From positions 124,001-188,000 of the forward strand of contig NZ_JARXUZ010000001.1 in assembly GCF_029893365.1 (NCBI RefSeq): 64,000 nt of DNA, in the 5' to 3' direction. Shown one piece after another: positions 56,336 through 64,000 of the stretch. The notes under the pieces are model-generated. The model saw only the letters and a program-made list of their open reading frames with translations, did no database searches and was not told the DNA's origin. The translations under genes and the position numbers were made by a program. The stretch is from Cryobacterium sp. CG_9.6. Its GTDB lineage: Bacteria; Actinomycetota; Actinomycetes; Actinomycetales; Microbacteriaceae. Position 1 is the stretch's first letter; every line of letters begins with the position of its first letter.

Positions 56336-56785
56336 CTACTTTGCAGCAACCACCACGAGGGTGATCGTTGCACTGAGCTCGTCACGAAGGCGAACAGTCG
56401 CCTTGTGCTCGCCGGTCAGCTTGATCGCAGACAGCTCGATCTTGCGCTTGTCGACGGCCCCAAGTCCAGCGGCTGCGACGGCGTTAGCCACATCCACGGT
56501 CTTGACGGAACCAAAGAGACGCCCACCGGCGCCGGCCTTGACGACCAGCGTGATCTTGGCGGCTTCAAGGGCAACCTTGAGCGCCTGTGCCTCTTCGAGG
56601 GTGGCGTGCTCGCGCGCTGCGCGGGCTGCCTTGATCTGCTCGATCTGCTTCTCGCCACCGCGGGTCCACGCAATAGCGAAGCCCTTCGGTACGAGGTAGT
56701 TGCGAGCAAACCCGTTCTTGACGTCTACGACGTCGCCGGGTGCACCGAGGCCAGAGACCTCATGCGTCAGAATCAATTTCGACAT
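56336..56785 (-). CDS. rplI: 50S ribosomal protein L9
   Basis: The 149-residue protein begins [37 protein letters not shown], the L9 N-domain that binds 23S rRNA. A long connecting helix and the C-domain ([18 protein letters not shown]) follow. It is the last gene of rpsF-ssb-rpsR-rplI. Length and motifs are normal. Confidence 0.97.
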   Translation of the reverse strand: MSKLILTHEVSGLGAPGDVVDVKNGFARNYLVPKGFAIAWTRGGEKQIEQIKAARAAREHATLEEAQALKVALEAAKITLVVKAGAGGRLFGSVKTVDVANAVAAAGLGAVDKRKIELSAIKLTGEHKATVRLRDELSATITLVVVAAK

Positions 56786-56796
56786 GTGTGGGCTCC

Positions 56797-57060
56797 CTAC
56801 CGGCCTGAGCCAGCGTAAGGCAGCAAAGCCATTTCGCGGGCGTTCTTGACGGCACGCGCGATGAGGCGCTGTTCCTGGACGGAGACGCCGGTGATACGAC
56901 GTGCGCGAATCTTTCCACGCTCGGAGATGAACTTACGAAGGGTGGGGACATCCTTGTAATCGATGACACCAACCCGGATCGACTTCGCGGGGGCAGCGTT
57001 CTTGCCACCCTTAGCACCGCGGAGCGGCTTGCGGCGGTCGCCGCTCGACTTTCCAGCCAT
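56797..57060 (-). CDS. rpsR: 30S ribosomal protein S18
   Basis: The 87-residue protein has the S18 core [27 protein letters not shown] and ends [10 protein letters not shown]. It lacks the zinc-type cysteines present in some S18 proteins. A basic N-terminal stretch precedes the core. It lies 11 bases before rplI and pairs with S6 on the 30S platform. Confidence 0.97.
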   Translation of the reverse strand: MAGKSSGDRRKPLRGAKGGKNAAPAKSIRVGVIDYKDVPTLRKFISERGKIRARRITGVSVQEQRLIARAVKNAREMALLPYAGSGR

Positions 57061-57109
57061 GATTTCCTTTACTTTCTTAAGAGTTTTTTAGCCAGGCGCA
57101 AGGCTCGGC

Positions 57110-57622
57110 TTAGAAGGGTGTCTCGTCGCTGAAGTTGCCCGGGCTGTTCCAGACGTCTCCACCGGATGCGGCGGGTGCGCCGGATACAGCGGGAGTGGTC
57201 GGAGCCCAGGGCTCGTCCCGGCCCTGCGCGACGGGAGCGCCGCCGCGAGGACCTGATGACTGCGCACGGGTGAGCGTGGCGGTGGAATAGCGCAGCGAAG
57301 GACCAATTTCGTCGATCTCGAGCTCCATGCTCGTGCGCTTTTCACCTTCCTTCGTCTCATACGTGCGCTGCTTGAGACGCCCGGAGGCGATGACACGCGA
57401 GCCCTTGGTCAGTGAACCGGCCACGTGTTCGGCGAATTCACGCCAAACGCTCGCGCGCAGGAACAGCGCGTCGCCATCTTTCCACTCATTTGCTGCGCGA
57501 TCGAAATTGCGCGGAGTGGATGCGATGGTGAAGTTGGCAACCGCCAGCCCGTTCTGCGTGTAACGCAGTTCCGGATCGCTGGTGAGGTTGCCCACCACGG
57601 TGATTACGGTCTCGCCGGCCAT
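57110..57622 (-). CDS. ssb: Single-stranded DNA-binding protein
   Basis: The 170-residue protein has an OB fold: [31 protein letters not shown], then [44 protein letters not shown] Gly/Pro/Ala linker follows and the acidic tip SDETPF, which recruits partner proteins. It is located in the usual rpsF-ssb-rpsR order, 3 bases after rpsF. Confidence 0.96.
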   Translation of the reverse strand: MAGETVITVVGNLTSDPELRYTQNGLAVANFTIASTPRNFDRAANEWKDGDALFLRASVWREFAEHVAGSLTKGSRVIASGRLKQRTYETKEGEKRTSMELEIDEIGPSLRYSTATLTRAQSSGPRGGAPVAQGRDEPWAPTTPAVSGAPAASGGDVWNSPGNFSDETPF

Positions 57623-57625
57623 GGA

Positions 57626-58279
57626 CTACTTGTCGCTTGCCTTGTCGGTCGCGTCGGCCGGAGCCTCGGTGACCTTGGCAGCAGGCTTCGCAGCAGCGGC
57701 AATCTTGGCAGCCAGTGCTGCAACGTTGGCGGCAACGTTAGCTGCCGTCTTCGTGGCGGCGGCTTCGGCCTTGACGGCAGCGGCAGCAGCGTCGGTTGCA
57801 GCAGGAGCCGCAACCTTGGCGGGAGCCTTCTCGACGGGAGCCTCGACGACAACCGGCTTCGCAGCGGCGGCAACCTTGGCAGCCTGTGCGGCTACGGCGG
57901 CTTCAGCCTTGGCGGCGATTACCTTCGGGTTGGCTGCCTTGCGGGCGGCCTTCTCGGCGGCAAGCTTGCCGGCAACGACAACCTGAGCAATGCCCTCTTC
58001 GGCGCGGAGCACCTTGGTGCGCATGACGGCCTCGGACAGCTTCAGCTGACGGTCGAGCTCGACCGTTGCATCGGCGTTCGCGGTGAAGTCGACAACGGCG
58101 TAAATGCCTTCGGTCTTCTTGTTGATCTCGTAAGCGAGACGACGACGACCCCAGACATCAACCTTGTCAATGGTTCCACCATCGTTGCGAACAACGTTGA
58201 GGAACTTGTCAAGGCTGGGAGCTACGGTGCGCTCATCGATCTCGGGATCGAGGATAACCATAAGTTCGTACTGATGCAT
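57626..58279 (-). CDS. rpsF: 30S ribosomal protein S6 with a long Ala/Lys-rich C-terminal extension
   Basis: Residues 1-95 are a normal S6 ([55 protein letters not shown]). The protein continues to 217 residues, with about 120 residues made almost only of Ala, Lys, Val, Pro and Thr in KxAAxAAK-like patterns. A GGAGGTGG ribosome binding site precedes the ATG. S6 binds S18 on the 30S platform; the extension is unusual and its role unknown. Confidence 0.95.
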   Translation of the reverse strand: MHQYELMVILDPEIDERTVAPSLDKFLNVVRNDGGTIDKVDVWGRRRLAYEINKKTEGIYAVVDFTANADATVELDRQLKLSEAVMRTKVLRAEEGIAQVVVAGKLAAEKAARKAANPKVIAAKAEAAVAAQAAKVAAAAKPVVVEAPVEKAPAKVAAPAATDAAAAAVKAEAAATKTAANVAANVAALAAKIAAAAKPAAKVTEAPADATDKASDK

Positions 58280-58546
58280 GACTAACCCACCTCCTTCGGA
58301 CTAAACGGCTGCAGACTTTCTGCAACAGGAGGGTTGTGCATGTGTTGAACGCGGAGGCCGGGAATCCGGCGCACAGACAACCTGCCTAGACTACCGGATG
58401 CCGCCCTCTTTCGCCACCTTGGCCCACTTTCGCGGTTTCCCGCGCACACGGCCCTGTCTGGATCCAGTGTCACCCAGGGACGCACACGAGGCGACGGATC
58501 CGCAGGAACCGGTGCACAACATCCGCTCGCGTGGCGCTGGGGAGGA

Positions 58547-59989
58547 CTAGTTGACAGTGGCCGTACGTGCCGCCCACCAGGCCAGCAGCCGGCGGGTTGC
58601 CTCTCCGTCACCGAGAGGCCCGTCGTCGAGGCGCTGTTCGAGCAGGTAACGGTACGCCTCCCCCACTTCGCGCCCCGGTTTCACACCCAGGATGGCCATA
58701 ATTTGCTCGCCATCGAGATCGGGCCGCACCGCATTCAGCTCTTCACGTTCGGCCAGGTCGGCGATGCGCGCTTCCAGGTCGTCGTAGGCGAAACCGAGCC
58801 GATCGGCCTTGCGACGGTTGCGGGTGGTGACGTCGGCACGGGTGAGAATGTGCAGACGTTCGAGCTGGTCCCCCGCATCACGCACGTAACGGCGCACCGC
58901 GGAGTCGGTCCAGGCGCCCTCGGTGTAGCCAAAGAATCGCAGGTGCAGTTCCACGAGCCGGGCGACCGCATTGATGGTGTCGTTGTCGAAGCGGAGCGCA
59001 CGCAGCCGCTTCTTGGCAAGCTTGGAACCCACAACATCGTGGTGGTAAAAGCTCACCACTCCACCGGGCTCGAGCTTGCGCGTGGCCGGCTTGCCCGTGT
59101 CATGCATGAGCGCCGCCAGACGCACGATAAGGTCGCCGGCGGGGTCGAGCCGACCGCGAGACTTTTCATACCCAATGGCCTGCTCCAGCACCGTGAGCGT
59201 GTGTTGATACACGTCTTTATGGTGGTGGTGCTCGTCGATCTCGAGCTGCAGACCCGGAATCTCGGGCAGCACAATCTTGGCGAGGCCCGACTGCATGAGC
59301 ACCTCGATGCCGGCCCGAGGGTTGTCGGCGAGCAGCAGCTTCGAAATCTCCTCACCCACGCGTTCGGCCGAGATGATGCGGATGCTCTTGCTCATCTCCT
59401 CCATAGCTCTGGCGGTATCCAAATCCAGCGTGAAACCGAGCTGGGCGGTGAAACGTGCCGCCCGCAGCATACGCAGCGGATCATCACCGAACGACACCTC
59501 CGGGGTGGAGGGAGTGCGCAGCACCCGCGCCAGCAGATCATCGATGCCGCCGGACGGATCCACCAACGTCACCATGGGCAGGCGCAGAGCAAGCGAGTTG
59601 ACGGTGAAGTCGCGCCGTAAGAGGTCGTCCTCCAGGCTCGTCCCGAAGACGACATCCGGTTTGCGGGTGGCCCCGTCGTAGCTATCGGCCCGATACGTGG
59701 TGATCTCCACGGTTTCGCCGTCCATCAGCGCACCGATGGTGCCGAATGCACGGCCAATGTCCCACTGGGCGTCGGAAAGGGGCTTGACGAGCTTCAGAAT
59801 CTGGTCGGGTGTCGCATCCGTTGTGAAGTCAAGATCATGCGTGGGCCGATTGAGAAAGGCATCACGCACCGGTCCGCCGACGAGAGCGAGCTCGTGGCCG
59901 GCATCGGCAAATGCGTTCGCCAAACGGGAAATAGTGGGAGACGCAGCCAGGTCCCCCAGCCGCTCAAGGGCTGCCGCGACACTCTGCAT
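58547..59989 (-). CDS. pcnA: CCA tRNA nucleotidyltransferase/poly(A) polymerase family protein
   Basis: The 480-residue protein has the nucleotidyltransferase head ELALVGGPVRDAFLNRPTHDLDFTTDA with the catalytic DxD. The RNA-binding region with GDDPLRMLRAARFTAQLGF follows, and a C-terminal HD-domain part with LAALMHDTGKPATRK. It adds or repairs the CCA end of tRNAs. It is divergent from the DUF6049 gene, the usual arrangement with murJ in actinobacteria. A gap of about 270 bases to rpsF has no gene. Confidence 0.94.
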   Translation of the reverse strand: MQSVAAALERLGDLAASPTISRLANAFADAGHELALVGGPVRDAFLNRPTHDLDFTTDATPDQILKLVKPLSDAQWDIGRAFGTIGALMDGETVEITTYRADSYDGATRKPDVVFGTSLEDDLLRRDFTVNSLALRLPMVTLVDPSGGIDDLLARVLRTPSTPEVSFGDDPLRMLRAARFTAQLGFTLDLDTARAMEEMSKSIRIISAERVGEEISKLLLADNPRAGIEVLMQSGLAKIVLPEIPGLQLEIDEHHHHKDVYQHTLTVLEQAIGYEKSRGRLDPAGDLIVRLAALMHDTGKPATRKLEPGGVVSFYHHDVVGSKLAKKRLRALRFDNDTINAVARLVELHLRFFGYTEGAWTDSAVRRYVRDAGDQLERLHILTRADVTTRNRRKADRLGFAYDDLEARIADLAEREELNAVRPDLDGEQIMAILGVKPGREVGEAYRYLLEQRLDDGPLGDGEATRRLLAWWAARTATVN

Positions 59990-60081
59990 AGTTTCATATT
60001 ATCGGTTGATAACGGGCGGAGGGACCGACTTGCGGTGCCGACGCAGCGTGCTCTCGGGGTGCACGCCGTAGAATCCGATAC

Positions 60082-62307
60082 ATGATGGCCGACTCTGTAC
60101 CTGCGCGCCGGCCCGCGCCCCGAGCCAAGCGGAGTCGGATGGCGCCTGCGCTCTGGCGAGTGTCGGCATCCGCTCTGGTGATTGCGCTGCTCGGTTCTCT
60201 GGGTACGCCCGCTCTTGCTGCGACCGGTGGAACCGCCTCCGCAGGTGCCGTGCAAATGGCAACAATCGGCGCGGATGAGGTGTCTGTCACGGTGACCCCG
60301 GCGGGCTCCTCATCGCTGCGGCCCGGCGAGGATCTTGCTCTCACCGTGACGGTGCATAACGGCACCAGCGCCACGGTGGGACTCGGCACGCTGGACGTGT
60401 CCCTCGCGCAACGTGCTCTCACAACGAGGCCCGCTTTGGAGAATTGGCTGCGTCCGGAGAAGAATTCCAACGGCGGTGACCGGCTCCTCCGCACGCCCAT
60501 GACGGCCCAGATCACGCCGGGAGCAACACTCACGATGCCGGTGACCGTGCCGGCCGCCGACATTGGACTAACCGAGCGCAACGCCTGGGGTGCCCGCGGT
60601 ATTGCCGCGACCGTCACCGTGGATGACGAGAAGACCGAAGGGCGCGGAACGTTCGTCTGGGACCTGGGCGAAACCGTCACACCGGTGACCCTGGCCACGA
60701 TCGTGCCGATCACCACCCCCGAGACCACGGATGGCGTGCTCACCGCCGACAGCCTGCAGGAGTTCACGGCGTCCGCGGGTACCCTGTCGACCCAACTCGA
60801 TGCCGTGATCAACCGGCCCATTGCCATCGCGATCGACCCCCGTATCATCGCTTCCATTCGCGTCCTGGGCAGCGCCGCACCCACGAGTGCCGTGAACTGG
60901 CTTGACCGGCTCTCCACCGCCACAAACGATATATTCCCGTTGCGGTATGCAGATTCGGACGCCTCCACAGAGGTTCAGGCGGGCGCGCAGACTCTGCTCG
61001 ATCCGCTCTCTTTTGACTCGATCATTGACGCCGCAAACTTTGTGGTGACGTCGGAGACTGATGCACCAACCAGCCCGGTGACACCCACTCCCACTGAGAG
61101 CACAGTGCCCACGATGGCCGAGCTGCTCGCCTGGAACTACACCCAAACCGACCTGGTCTGGCCCAGGCAGGGCAGCGTTGCCCGCACTGATTTGAAAGCC
61201 TTCACGGCGAACGGTCTCCCAACGACCATTGTGTCCAGCGACAACGTGCGCCAGTCCGATTCGGTCACGCCCAACAGTGTCTTCACCCACACTGATGGCC
61301 GCGGCCTGGTAGCGGACAGTACGTTGAGTGACGCCATCGCGGCGGCTGCGCAGGCACCAACGGATGCGCTGTGGCGCGCGTCGGTCGACGAAGCCAGTTC
61401 ACTACTGGCCATCGTGTCCGCCGAGGATGTACGGAGTGCACGTACCCTGCTTGCCACCATGGATCGCGATCCGGCATCAGCCGGGAGCAGGCTCGGGGAA
61501 ACTCTTGATGCCCTCACTGGCCTGCCGTGGTCCACTGCCGGCACACTCGGGGCCGCACTGAGCGCCCCCGCCGCTACGACCGTCCAATTTCGCAGCCAGT
61601 CCGAGTCTGAGGATCGACTGAACCCCATTCGTCAGCTGCTGCAGGCGGAGAATGATGTAACGGCCTTCGCGGCATCCGTGGAGGATCCACTCACGGTCAC
61701 CGCCGACCAGCGGCTGAGCCTGCTGGCACTCCTGTCCACAAACTGGTCACAGCAGCCCGACACCTGGGCGGAAGCCGTTGCGGCGAGTCTCACTGATTCG
61801 CGTGCGATTCTCGGCTCGGTGAGCGTAACGACACGTGGCCCGATCAACGTGGCTGCCGACAAGGTGGATTTCCCCATCACCCTGCGCAACGAGCTCTCCC
61901 AGCCCGTGACCGTTCGCGTGCAGGTGGTTCCGTCCAATGGGCGCCTGCTCGTGGAGAGCGACATTGACGCCACGATTAACGCGAACTCGGCACAGACCAT
62001 CACGGTCCCCGTCACGGCTGCCGTGGGTAACGGAGAAGTGGTCCTGCGGGTCACCATGTTCTCCCCGGCGGGCGTTTCAGTCGGGCAACCGGCCGTTATC
62101 GCCGTGAATGTGCACGCCGATTGGGAGGGGATCGGGGCGTGGGTGGTGGCATCCATCGCCTTCCTGTTCTTCGGCTTTGGTATTTGGCGCAACATTGCCC
62201 GCCGCCGGAAAGAACGCAGGGCCGAGTCGACGCCACGCAGTGTTGAGCCGACCCTCGCTGCACCGACGCCCCCCGCTGCGCGACCACTTGCGGGCACGAA
62301 TGACTGA
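60082..62307 (+). CDS. DUF6049-type membrane protein
   Basis: The 741-residue product has a signal peptide (residues of about 30-53), a large extracellular region and a C-terminal membrane segment near 690-710 followed by a basic tail. The N-terminal ADEVSVTVTPAGSSSLRPGEDLALTVTVHN and the late WEGIGAWVVASIAFLFFGFGIWRNIARRRKE match the family found beside murJ. Function unknown, likely linked to cell-wall assembly. The stop overlaps the murJ start. Confidence 0.85.
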   Translation: MMADSVPARRPAPRAKRSRMAPALWRVSASALVIALLGSLGTPALAATGGTASAGAVQMATIGADEVSVTVTPAGSSSLRPGEDLALTVTVHNGTSATVGLGTLDVSLAQRALTTRPALENWLRPEKNSNGGDRLLRTPMTAQITPGATLTMPVTVPAADIGLTERNAWGARGIAATVTVDDEKTEGRGTFVWDLGETVTPVTLATIVPITTPETTDGVLTADSLQEFTASAGTLSTQLDAVINRPIAIAIDPRIIASIRVLGSAAPTSAVNWLDRLSTATNDIFPLRYADSDASTEVQAGAQTLLDPLSFDSIIDAANFVVTSETDAPTSPVTPTPTESTVPTMAELLAWNYTQTDLVWPRQGSVARTDLKAFTANGLPTTIVSSDNVRQSDSVTPNSVFTHTDGRGLVADSTLSDAIAAAAQAPTDALWRASVDEASSLLAIVSAEDVRSARTLLATMDRDPASAGSRLGETLDALTGLPWSTAGTLGAALSAPAATTVQFRSQSESEDRLNPIRQLLQAENDVTAFAASVEDPLTVTADQRLSLLALLSTNWSQQPDTWAEAVAASLTDSRAILGSVSVTTRGPINVAADKVDFPITLRNELSQPVTVRVQVVPSNGRLLVESDIDATINANSAQTITVPVTAAVGNGEVVLRVTMFSPAGVSVGQPAVIAVNVHADWEGIGAWVVASIAFLFFGFGIWRNIARRRKERRAESTPRSVEPTLAAPTPPAARPLAGTND

Positions 62308-63922
62308 CACGGCCACGTCGGGGGGCATTGGCCGCGCCAGCGCGTTCCTCGCATCGGGCACCATTGTGAGCCGCATTCTGGGCTTCGTGAAGCTCATTGT
62401 GCTCGCGGGTATCATCGGCCAGTTCGGGGCGAGCGCCAACACCTTCGCAATCGCCAACCAACTGCCTAATACCGTCTACGTGATTGTTGCCGGCGGTATT
62501 CTCACCGCGGTTCTCGTGCCACAAATTGTACGGGCCAGCCTGCATACCGACGGCGGCACCGGCTACATCAACAAACTCATCACTCTGGCCCTTCTCGTGC
62601 TGGCCGTGACGACCATTGCCGCCACCCTGCTCGTGCCAGTTATTACCGGCATCATTGGTGTCAATCTGCCGCCCGATCAGCTGCAACTCGCCATTGCGTT
62701 CGCCTACTGGTGTGTGCCACAGATGTTCTTTTATGGGCTCTACACGCTGCTCGGGGAGGTATTGAACGCCCGCAAGTCATTCGGCCCGTTCACATGGGTA
62801 CCCGTTCTCAACAACGTTGTGGCCATTGCCGGCCTCCTCATCTTCGCGGCCCTCTACGGTGCCGATCCCATCGGAACGCGCACGCCCGCCGACTTCACCG
62901 GGGCAATGATCGGTGTGCTCGCCGGCAGTGCCACGCTCGGTGTGGTGGCACAGGCCGTGGTGCTGTTCTATTTCTGGCACCGAATCGGACTGCGCTACCG
63001 ACCTGACTTTCGCTTTCGCGGTGTTGGCCTCGGAGCGGCGGGCAAGATGGCCGGCTGGACCTTCGGCATGCTGCTCCTCACCACCACAGCCGGCATCATC
63101 GAAACGCAGGTCGTCACGTTGGCCGGCGAGAAGGCATCCGTTGCCGTACTTGCCACCGCGTGGCTCATCTTCATGCTGCCGCACTCGGTCATCACCGTCT
63201 CGGTCGCCACGGCGTACTTCACACGCATGAGCGAGCATGCCTCCGTGGGCAAGCTTGACCTCGTGAGAACGGATGCCTCCAGCGCCATTCGCGGCACCGC
63301 CCTGCTGATCGTGCTGGCGACCATGGTGATTGCCGTGTGCGCGTACCCCTTCGCCCGCGTCTTCGTGCAGCCATTCGAGCAGGTTCAGGGCATCGGAAAC
63401 GTGATTGTCGCGTTCATTCTGGGCCTCGTGCCGTTTTGTATTCTCTTCGTGCTCCAGCGCACGTTCTACGCGCTCGGCGACACCCGCACGCCCTTCTTCT
63501 TCACACTGTTCCAGGTCGTTATTCTCATCGTGGGCGTGCTGGGCTGTGCGTTGCTGCCCGCAGAGTGGATCGCGGTGGGTATCGCCCTCGTCATCACCAT
63601 TTCCGGCGCGTTACAGGCAGCTCTGGCTGCTCTGCTGCTGAGCCGGAGACTCGGTGGGATCGACGGCCGTCGCGTCACGCGCAGCCTGGTGAAGTATCTC
63701 GTGGCAGCCGTGCTCCCTCTCATTCTCGGTCTGACGCTGCTCGTGCTTCTCGGGGGTCTTGCGGAAGACGGATTTGCCGTGCTGAACCGTATGACCGCGA
63801 TCGTGTCAATGCTCATCATTGGCACCGTGATGGCCACGTCCTACTTTGGTGTGCTGCTCGTCATGCGCAGTGCAGAGCTCAGTGCCTTCCTCACGCCCGT
63901 CGCGGCCCGTCTCCGCCGCTAA
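62300..63922 (+). CDS. murJ: Lipid II flippase MurJ (MviN family)
   Basis: From ATG 62300 the protein has 540 residues with about 14 membrane segments. MurJ landmarks are ASAFLASGTIVSRILGFVKLIVLAG, ANTFAIANQLPNTVYVIVAGG and VLQRTFYALGDTRTPFFFTL. The ATG overlaps the DUF6049 stop by 8 bases. It moves lipid II across the membrane for peptidoglycan synthesis. It ends near 540 residues and lacks the long C-terminal cytoplasmic extension (pseudokinase) of mycobacterial MviN. Confidence 0.93.
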   Translation: MTDTATSGGIGRASAFLASGTIVSRILGFVKLIVLAGIIGQFGASANTFAIANQLPNTVYVIVAGGILTAVLVPQIVRASLHTDGGTGYINKLITLALLVLAVTTIAATLLVPVITGIIGVNLPPDQLQLAIAFAYWCVPQMFFYGLYTLLGEVLNARKSFGPFTWVPVLNNVVAIAGLLIFAALYGADPIGTRTPADFTGAMIGVLAGSATLGVVAQAVVLFYFWHRIGLRYRPDFRFRGVGLGAAGKMAGWTFGMLLLTTTAGIIETQVVTLAGEKASVAVLATAWLIFMLPHSVITVSVATAYFTRMSEHASVGKLDLVRTDASSAIRGTALLIVLATMVIAVCAYPFARVFVQPFEQVQGIGNVIVAFILGLVPFCILFVLQRTFYALGDTRTPFFFTLFQVVILIVGVLGCALLPAEWIAVGIALVITISGALQAALAALLLSRRLGGIDGRRVTRSLVKYLVAAVLPLILGLTLLVLLGGLAEDGFAVLNRMTAIVSMLIIGTVMATSYFGVLLVMRSAELSAFLTPVAARLRR

Positions 63923-63924
63923 CG

Positions 63925-64000
63925 ATGAGGCATCCGCTCTCTGGGCCACCCCAGGTTTCGGGCGCGGCAGGCGACCTCGCTGTGTGCCCGCTGTGCCACG
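63925..64000 (+). CDS. Possible start of the next gene (cut by the window edge)
   Basis: An ATG 2 bases after the murJ stop opens a frame MRHPLSGPPQVSGAAGDLAVCPLCH that runs off the window. A C-x2-C near its end might form part of a metal site. Too little is seen to name it. The overlap-like spacing fits an operon. Confidence 0.3.
   Translation, partial: MRHPLSGPPQVSGAAGDLAVCPLCH

Overview
This window reads as a chromosome segment of a high-GC Gram-positive actinobacterium, most likely of the family Microbacteriaceae. The basis is the high-GC codon use, frequent GTG starts, the gene order rpsF-ssb-rpsR-rplI-dnaB, pcnA and murJ (in many actinobacteria these lie not far from the origin), and the frequent word GCATCCG/CGGATGC. 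Genus and family are inferences; no 16S rRNA or tRNA gene was seen. All coordinates come from reading the sequence, and no database search was run.

Region 1 (about 0.3-26.5 kb) is a Wzx/Wzy-type exopolysaccharide or capsule locus. It holds an LCP ligase-like protein, a fused Wzz/BY-kinase, its partner low-molecular-weight tyrosine phosphatase, a membrane-anchored protein, the initiating polyprenyl glycosylphosphotransferase, three glycosyltransferases, two hexapeptide acyltransferases, a Wzy-like polymerase, a nitroreductase-family protein, a Tat-exported beta-helix protein with a phage-tailspike-like C-terminus, a polysaccharide pyruvyl transferase, a Wzx flippase and a DUF4012 protein. Base composition from about 6 to 24 kb looks less GC-rich than the flanks, which suggests horizontal acquisition. 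The locus is split by two IS21-family elements, one inserted inside the istA gene of the other. Both sets of 5-bp target duplications can be read, and removing the inner element restores an open istA frame. Between the flippase and the DUF4012 gene lies a gene-poor stretch with a (CTGG)16 tract and an unlisted 50-residue putative zinc-finger gene.

Region 2 (26.5-33.4 kb) has housekeeping and unknown genes: an NAD-dependent epimerase-like protein, small membrane proteins, a PIF1/RecD-like helicase and a CopD-CtaG fusion for copper handling and cytochrome oxidase assembly.

Region 3 (33.4-38.9 kb) is a zinc-homeostasis block on the minus strand: znuA, znuC, two permease genes and zur, with a Zur-box-like palindrome before znuA. 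It is followed by cysteine-poor (zinc-independent) rpmB-rpmG-rpsN and by an HU gene.

Region 4 (38.9-54.4 kb) holds a secreted protein of unknown function, an IS110-family transposase with an in-frame stop, a three-gene 2-oxo acid dehydrogenase operon (E1 alpha, E1 beta, E2), hisC, a WXG100-like/hydrolase pair, a second tyrosine phosphatase overlapping purB, small membrane proteins, gtrA and a nucleobase permease.

Region 5 (54.5-64 kb) holds dnaB, a cluster of DnaA-box-like sites, rplI-rpsR-ssb-rpsF (rpsF with a long Ala/Lys-rich tail), pcnA, a DUF6049 protein and murJ.
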